Below, piece after piece: positions 59,473 through 64,000 of a stretch of 64,000 bases of DNA (positions within the stretch are counted from its first letter, which is position 1; every line of letters begins with the position of its first letter). The DNA lies in assembly GCF_030406325.1 (NCBI RefSeq), contig NZ_JAUEQY010000030.1, forward strand, positions 1 to 64,000. The letters are read 5' to 3'. The position numbers and the translations under genes were made by a program. Source of the stretch: Actinomadura sp. DC4. Lineage in GTDB: Bacteria > Actinomycetota > Actinomycetes > Streptosporangiales > Streptosporangiaceae. Below the pieces are notes generated by a model. That model did not search any database. It was given only the letters and a program-made list of their open reading frames with translations, and was not told where the DNA came from.

Positions 59473-60531
59473 ATGGCTCGCACGTCCGCGTCATCGGCTT
59501 CCGCGCCGCCCGGAGGCCGCCGCTCGGCGAGCATGAAGGACGTCGCCGCCCGCGCGGGCGTGTCGGTCAAGACCGTCTCGAACGTCATCAACGGCGCGTC
59601 CGTCGGCGCCGCGACCCGTGAGCGCGTCCAGCACGCCATCGCCGAACTCGGGTACCGGCCGAACATCAGCGCCCGCAACCTGCGCCGCGGCCGTACCGGC
59701 ATCCTGGCGCTCGCCGTCTCCGAGGTCGACGTCCCCTACTTCGCCGAGCTGGCCAGGCTCATCGTCGACATGGCCGAGGAGCACGGCTACACCATCCTCA
59801 TCGACCAGACCGGCGGCGACCCGAAGCGCGAGCAGTACGTCGTCAACGGCATGGGGACACGGCTGGTCGACGGTGTCATCTTCAGCCCCGTGGCCATGGA
59901 CCGCCTCGACATCGCGCGCCGGCGCGACACGACGCCGCTCGTGCTGCTGGGCGAGCGCGTCTCGGCCGGCCCGGCGGACCACGTCGCGATCGACAACGTC
60001 GCCGCCGCCCGCGCGGCCACCGCGCACCTGGCCTCACTGGGCCGCCGGCGCATCGCCGCGATCGGCGTCCAGGACCACGACCAGAGCACGGCGCGGATGC
60101 GCGAGACCGGCTACCGCGCGGCGCTGGAGGAGGCCGGGCTCCCGGTCGACGAGTCGCTCATCGTGCCGGCCCGGCAGTACCACCGGCGCGACGGCGCGGA
60201 GGCCGCGGCGTACCTCACCGAGCTCGAAGAACCGCCGGACGCGGTGTTCTGCTTCAACGACACGCTGGCCCTCGGCGCGATGCGGACGCTGTACGACCGC
60301 GGTTACCGGATCCCCGACGACCTCGCGGTGGTGGGCTTCGACGACATCGACGACGGCCGGTACAACGTGCCGAGCCTCACCACGATCAGCCCGGACAAGG
60401 CCGGCATCGCCCGCTCGGCCCTGCGCCTGCTGCTCGACCGCATCGAGGCGGTCGACTCCGCCCCGCGCGAGGTGACGGTGAGCTACGAGCTGCGCGTACG
60501 CGAGAGCTCGGGCTCCCCCCGGCGGGTCTGA
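59473..60531 (+). CDS. LacI family regulator of the sugar-utilisation operon
   Basis: A 352-residue LacI repressor. After a 20-residue Ser/Ala-rich leader comes the HTH MKDVAARAGVSVKTVSNVIN and hinge RPNISARNLRRGRTG. The effector domain has ILALAVSEVDVPYFAELARL, RLVDGVIFSPVAMD, DAVFCFNDTLALGAMR and LAVVGFDDIDDGRY. It is divergent from the binding protein/permease/GH51/GH2/galT operon and is its probable repressor. ATG 59473 has GGGAGG eight bases upstream. Confidence 0.93.
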   Translation: MARTSASSASAPPGGRRSASMKDVAARAGVSVKTVSNVINGASVGAATRERVQHAIAELGYRPNISARNLRRGRTGILALAVSEVDVPYFAELARLIVDMAEEHGYTILIDQTGGDPKREQYVVNGMGTRLVDGVIFSPVAMDRLDIARRRDTTPLVLLGERVSAGPADHVAIDNVAAARAATAHLASLGRRRIAAIGVQDHDQSTARMRETGYRAALEEAGLPVDESLIVPARQYHRRDGAEAAAYLTELEEPPDAVFCFNDTLALGAMRTLYDRGYRIPDDLAVVGFDDIDDGRYNVPSLTTISPDKAGIARSALRLLLDRIEAVDSAPREVTVSYELRVRESSGSPRRV

Positions 60532-60600
60532 GGCCGTCCGGATCCCGTCCTTCCCGCCTCAGAGGTGGTTGTCGCCGCGGTGCTGCGGGTCGACGGTCGC

Positions 60601-61641
60601 TTATTCGGCGGCGCGCAGCGGCTCGGCGACCGTGTGCAGGTGGCGGAGCACCTGGGTGTAGGAGCCGAGGAGACTGCTCTCGAGGTAGGGCAGTCCGTGC
60701 AGCTCGCAGTGTGCGCGTACGAGCGGCTGGGAGTGGCGGAGGGCCGGCCGCGGCATGCTCGGGAACAGGTGGTGCTCGATCTGGTAGTTGAGCCCGCCGA
60801 GGATGAAGTCGGTGAACCGGCCGCCCCGGATGTTGCGGGAGGTCAGCACCTGGCGGCGGAGGAAGTCGAGCTGTGTCTCGTCGTTCAGGATCGGCATGCC
60901 CTTGTGGTTGGGGGCGAAGGCGCAGCCCATGTAGAGGCCGAACAGGCACTGGTGCACGAGGATGAACGCCACCGCCTGAAGCGGGGACAGCACGACGAAC
61001 AGCACGGTGACATAGCCCACGAGGTGGCCGCCGAGCAGCAGCGCCTCGGTCGTGCGGGACCGCCGCGACGGCCCGCCGAGCAGCGCCTTCACGCTCGCCA
61101 CGTGCAGGTGCACGCCTTCGAGCAGGAGCATCGGGAAGAACAGGTACGCCTGGATCCGCGCCAGTACCCGGCCGAACGCCCCGCGCCGCGCCGCCGCGTG
61201 GCCGTCGGTGAGGGCGAGCACGCTGCCGCCGCCGACGTCGGGGTCGCGCCCCTCGTGATTGGGGTTGGCGTGGTGGCGGTTGTGCTTGGCCACCCACCAG
61301 CCGTAGCTCAACCCGACGAGCATGTTGCCGTGCAGCACGCCGAGCAGGTCGTCGGCCCGCCGGGACCCGGTGATCTGCCGGTGCCCGGCGTCGTGCCCGA
61401 CGAAGGCGATCTGCGTGAAGACGAACGCCATGAAGGCGGCGACGAGCAGCTGGTACCACGAGCGCCCGAGCAGGGCGAACGCCGTGATGCCCGCGATGAG
61501 CAGCAGGGTGTTCGCGGTGATCTTCAAGGTGTAGTAGACGGGCCGGCGATCGAGCAGGCCCGCGGCCTTGATCTGCCGGCACAGGACCGCGTAGTCACTT
61601 CCGCGTGCGGCCTCGGCCGTACTCCCGGCACGGGATGTCAT
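60601..61641 (-). CDS. Fatty acid desaturase
   Basis: A 346-residue membrane-bound di-iron desaturase. The three His boxes are HDAGH (83-87), HNRHH (120-124) and QIEHH (287-291), with helices between. The QIEHH third box marks acyl-lipid front-end type desaturases and their bacterial relatives. It introduces a double bond into membrane fatty acids using O2 and an electron donor not encoded nearby. ATG 61641 has GAGGAG seven bases upstream; the upstream extension to 61668 is not needed. Confidence 0.94.
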   Translation of the reverse strand: MTSRAGSTAEAARGSDYAVLCRQIKAAGLLDRRPVYYTLKITANTLLLIAGITAFALLGRSWYQLLVAAFMAFVFTQIAFVGHDAGHRQITGSRRADDLLGVLHGNMLVGLSYGWWVAKHNRHHANPNHEGRDPDVGGGSVLALTDGHAAARRGAFGRVLARIQAYLFFPMLLLEGVHLHVASVKALLGGPSRRSRTTEALLLGGHLVGYVTVLFVVLSPLQAVAFILVHQCLFGLYMGCAFAPNHKGMPILNDETQLDFLRRQVLTSRNIRGGRFTDFILGGLNYQIEHHLFPSMPRPALRHSQPLVRAHCELHGLPYLESSLLGSYTQVLRHLHTVAEPLRAAE

Positions 61642-62055
61642 TCGGATCTCCTCGGGGCTCAGGACCACACCAGTTACGGGCTGCTGCGACCATCCGTCGC
61701 CGAAGGAGAGTTTTCGCCTGCGGAGAAACGAATAATCCGATGGCCATACTCCACGAAATCGCCGCTCGCGGATACGACCGCCACCGTCTAAGTCAACGGC
61801 TTAACCTGGCGTTCGGTTCCTCGACCGCCGTCAGGCGTCCCGGCGCGGGCGGGGCCCGGAGGAGAGCCCGGACCGTCCGCGGCGGCGGTCACCCTCCGTC
61901 ACGCCGCGCCCGCTCGCGTCGCGCCCCGGGCCGTTTCCTGTTGACCGTCGAACCTGCTCCGGGCAACCACTTCGATCCGCCCCCGGCCCCGCGCAAGCTG
62001 AGGGCACGCGGAAGAAATGCGGTACCGCGCTTCCTACCCGTAACGAGGCAATGCC
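61642..62055. other. Gap before the desaturase gene
   Basis: These 414 bases include the desaturase promoter region. The stretch 61690-61820 is richer in A and T and contains TAAGTC-AAC-GGCTTA (61789-61803), an inverted repeat with one mismatch. A plus-strand frame from ATG 61740 starts MAILHEIAARGYDRHRLS but soon becomes Arg-rich and lacks a good ribosome-binding site. I see no supported gene. Confidence 0.45.
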
Positions 62056-62691
62056 ATGGACAAGCGAAGCCTGAAGGCCGTCATCGGGCGTCGGATCCGG
62101 TGCACGGACGAGGAGCCGTTCTCCCGGCGCGCGCTGTTGCGCCGGGCCGCTCGGGCGATGTCGGGCACGGCCGCGCGTACCCAGGCGCTCACCGCCCTCA
62201 TTCTGCAGTTGCGTTTCGACCAGCCGACGAGAGTCGCGCTCGTCGTAGGGGTCGCGGCCGGTGTCATGGCGACGCTGACCGTCGTCCTCGGCGCCGCCGT
62301 CGTCCTCCGGGCCGACGCGCGGACGCGGCGGTCAGAAGGTGTTCGTCCGCAGGGCCGCGGTGAGGCGGGGGTACACCTCGCGGACCTGGCCGTGCGTGTG
62401 CCAGCGGGCGAGAGTGTGGGTCAGGCGCCGCAGGTCGACGCGGACCGTCGCCGAGTCGACCAGGTCGATCAGGTCCAGCAGGTCGCCGGACAGGGTGCAC
62501 GCGTGGTCGACCTCGCCGGCCGACGCGTGGGCGAGCGCCCGGCGCACGCCGAACCGGACCCGGGACCGCAGCGCCGTCTCGGCGATGTGGGGGACCTCAC
62601 GGTCGAGCAGTTCGGCGGCCTCCGCCGGGCGGCCGAGGTCGTGGAGGCACCACCCCGTGACCATCGCGTTGAGGTCCGAGACGGTCGTTGA
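62056..62691 (+). CDS. Doubtful small membrane protein frame overlapping the XRE gene
   Basis: Residues 1-95 look like a protein: a basic N-terminus (MDKRSLKAVIGRRIRCTDEE, SRRALLRRAARAMSG), then TQALTALILQLRFDQPTR and a membrane helix (VALVVGVAAGVMATLTVVLG). The frame then runs on for about 116 codons antisense to the 3' end of the XRE regulator gene, where its composition follows the opposite strand. Either the gene overlaps its neighbour by 360 bases, or a stop codon near 62330 has been lost. GAGG lies eight bases before ATG 62056. Confidence 0.4.
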   Translation: MDKRSLKAVIGRRIRCTDEEPFSRRALLRRAARAMSGTAARTQALTALILQLRFDQPTRVALVVGVAAGVMATLTVVLGAAVVLRADARTRRSEGVRPQGRGEAGVHLADLAVRVPAGESVGQAPQVDADRRRVDQVDQVQQVAGQGARVVDLAGRRVGERPAHAEPDPGPQRRLGDVGDLTVEQFGGLRRAAEVVEAPPRDHRVEVRDGR

Positions 62692-63618
62692 TCCGATGAT
62701 CGGCTCGTCCGGGCCCGTCGCGGGCGGGGTGGCGAGGAGCTCGGCGGCGCGGTCGAGCGTACGGCGGCAGTTGTCGTAGTCGCCGTACAGCGCGTGGCCC
62801 TGCGCCTCGCGCTGGGCCGCGAGACCCAGCACGCGCGCCGGGACCCTGGTCGTGCTCTGCGCCTCGTGGGCGAGTTCGATCACCCGTACGGCGTCGTCGC
62901 GGTAGAGGGAGATCTCCGCCTCCCGTACGAGGGAGTAGACGGCCAGTACGGCGCTGCCGGTCGGCGCGGCGATGCGGACGGACTGGCGCGTCCACCAGGC
63001 GGCCGCGCGTTCGTCGCCGGCCTCCTGCGCCATCCAGCCGGCGAACTCCGCGTACCGGGCGGCGAGGAACAGCAGCCGCCCGCGCTCGGGCTCGCGGGCG
63101 GCCGCGGCGAGCCCCCGGAGCGTGTGGGTCTGCGCGATCACCGTGGGCAGCACCAGAGCCGGGCTCGCCCACCGGCCGAGCGCGCGCGCCTGGTCGAACT
63201 GGGCGCGGAAGACCGCCAGGGTCGAGGCGATCCGGTGTTCGCCGACCGCCGCGCTCAACCCGCCGCCCGCGTCGAGCCACAGCGGCGTCGCGCCCTCGGT
63301 CTCGTCCGCCGCCGGCAGGAACCGGGCGCCCCCGTCCGGGGCCAGCTTGATGGTCCATGTCTCGCTGCCGGAGACCTCGGCCACCGGCGGCTCGTCGGGC
63401 GCGGGGCGCTCGACCAGCGCCGCCAGCTCCCCGCCCGAGCCGAGCGCCGCGTCGCACCGCCGGGCCAGGTCGGGGCCCGGCGGCTTGGTCCCGTTCTCGA
63501 TCTTGCTCAGGTAACCCTTGGTGTAGTGGGTACGGGCGGCGAGCTGCGTCAGCGACAGGCCGGCGGTCGTGCGCCGCCGCCGTAGCTCGGGTCCGAACGA
63601 TGTCCCCTGCGCTGCCAT
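62332..63618 (-). CDS. XRE family regulator with TPR-like C-terminal domain
   Basis: A 428-residue regulator. The N-terminal HTH (about 8-65) reads LRRRRTTAGLSLTQLAARTH and YTKGYLSKIENGTKPPGPDL. The long alpha-helical remainder (ARYAEFAGWMAQEAGDERAA, VIELAHEAQSTT, LLDREVPHIAETA) is of the TPR type found in actinobacterial XRE proteins that respond to peptides or metabolites. A neighbouring incomplete gene on the same strand lies 127 bp upstream. Target and ligand are unknown. Confidence 0.88.
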   Translation of the reverse strand: MAAQGTSFGPELRRRRTTAGLSLTQLAARTHYTKGYLSKIENGTKPPGPDLARRCDAALGSGGELAALVERPAPDEPPVAEVSGSETWTIKLAPDGGARFLPAADETEGATPLWLDAGGGLSAAVGEHRIASTLAVFRAQFDQARALGRWASPALVLPTVIAQTHTLRGLAAAAREPERGRLLFLAARYAEFAGWMAQEAGDERAAAWWTRQSVRIAAPTGSAVLAVYSLVREAEISLYRDDAVRVIELAHEAQSTTRVPARVLGLAAQREAQGHALYGDYDNCRRTLDRAAELLATPPATGPDEPIIGSTTVSDLNAMVTGWCLHDLGRPAEAAELLDREVPHIAETALRSRVRFGVRRALAHASAGEVDHACTLSGDLLDLIDLVDSATVRVDLRRLTHTLARWHTHGQVREVYPRLTAALRTNTF

Positions 63619-63745
63619 GGCGTGCCTCTGCGTCCCGGTCGCCCCTGCTTCGACGGTACGGCCGCCGACGGTGACGTGGTGAAACTCCGGGGCCAGAGAA
63701 CCGTCACCGGTTCGAGGCTAGCGGGAACGCGGACGGCCGTCTGGG

Positions 63746-64000
63746 TCACAAGTCCGACAGCGCCTCGGCGAGCATGCCGAGGGTCGCCCAGTCGACGAGG
63801 TTCGCCTCGCGGATCTCCCGGTAGGTGGCGATCTCGACCCAGGTGCGCTCGGAGTCGCGTACGACGCCGTGCGGGCGGCCCGCTCCCGCGCGCAGCCGGT
63901 CGAGCTCGGCCGCGGTGATCTCGGCGGAGAACAGGTGCGCGTGGTGTGCGGACATCGTGGCCGCGAGCTGGCGGCTGCCGTGCACGCGGAAGCGGCTCAC
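63746..64000 (-). CDS. C-terminal part of a gene cut by the window edge
   Basis: The last 84 codons, ending at a TGA (63746-63748), continue to the edge of the window, so the true start is probably outside. The sequence (AHHAHLFSAEITAAELDRLR, ERTWVEIATYREIREANLVD, WATLGMLAEALSDL) resembles the C-terminal end of NUDIX hydrolases, which often neighbour XRE regulators in actinomycetes. The NUDIX box itself would lie beyond the edge, so this is tentative. Confidence 0.5.
   Translation of the reverse strand: MSRFRVHGSRQLAATMSAHHAHLFSAEITAAELDRLRAGAGRPHGVVRDSERTWVEIATYREIREANLVDWATLGMLAEALSDL

Noticed and set aside
61605-62363. 252-codon plus-strand frame upstream of the small membrane protein
   Set aside because: It starts inside the desaturase coding region on the other strand, is dominated by Arg and Gly, and has no ribosome-binding site at any internal ATG.

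Overview
The window is a 64 kb stretch of a high-GC actinomycete chromosome. Three things point to a mycelial actinomycete of the Streptomyces/Streptosporangiales type. Codons end almost always in G or C. The core gene order is folC, DUF4233, ndk, mreB-mreC-mreD-PBP2-rodA, TIGR03960, DUF2344, rne, rplU, rpmA, obg, proB, proA, nadD, rsfS. There is also a Methyltransf_19/DUF574 gene and many LacI/ROK sugar regulators. The presence of mreBCD argues against Mycobacterium and Corynebacterium. The genus cannot be fixed from the sequence alone.

Layout. 1-116: 3' end of a 5S rRNA and its terminator. 117-1260: no intact gene; it holds a small polyketide ketosynthase relic, an 18-bp palindrome and a 15-bp direct repeat. 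1261-7910: response regulator, poly-HAMP hybrid histidine kinase and a divergent RsbW-GAF-GAF-SpoIIE protein, which match the osaB/osaA/osaC osmoadaptation locus of Streptomyces. 7913-10921: a degenerate FolC paralogue, genuine folC with a leaderless promoter, and DUF4233. 11043-19126: a 14-helix membrane protein, ndk, then the cell-elongation cluster. 19221-24749: the radical SAM/DUF2344 pair, split by a 2.8 kb insert carrying a LacI gene and a Pro/Arg/Trp-repeat membrane-like protein. 24914-32616: rne, rplU, rpmA, obg, proB, proA.

32684-42711 is an accessory block: an ArsR-type regulator with operator, a mini membrane protein, an MMPL transporter, a secreted GH3 beta-glucosidase with its ROK regulator, an M48 protease, an orphan PaaK-like ligase and a PGY-rich membrane protein. 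42763-44601 returns to core genes: nadD, rsfS, a histidine phosphatase and tRNA-Ala(GGC). 44602-51057 is a second accessory block: a 1 kb gene-free stretch with G6/C6 hairpins, a DUF574 methyltransferase, a lipoprotein, a DUF4143 ATPase, a secreted protein, a damaged Erm-like methyltransferase, and a divergent LuxR-type regulator/aldo-keto reductase pair around a perfect 20-bp palindrome.

51054-60531 is a sugar-utilisation locus. A divergent LacI regulator faces a lipoprotein sugar-binding protein, two permeases, a GH51 arabinofuranosidase, a GH2 glycosidase and galT. This suggests uptake and breakdown of an arabinose/galactose-containing oligosaccharide. No transporter ATPase is encoded, so a shared MsiK-type ATPase is expected elsewhere. 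The window ends with a fatty acid desaturase, a doubtful small membrane-protein frame, an XRE regulator and a gene cut by the window edge.
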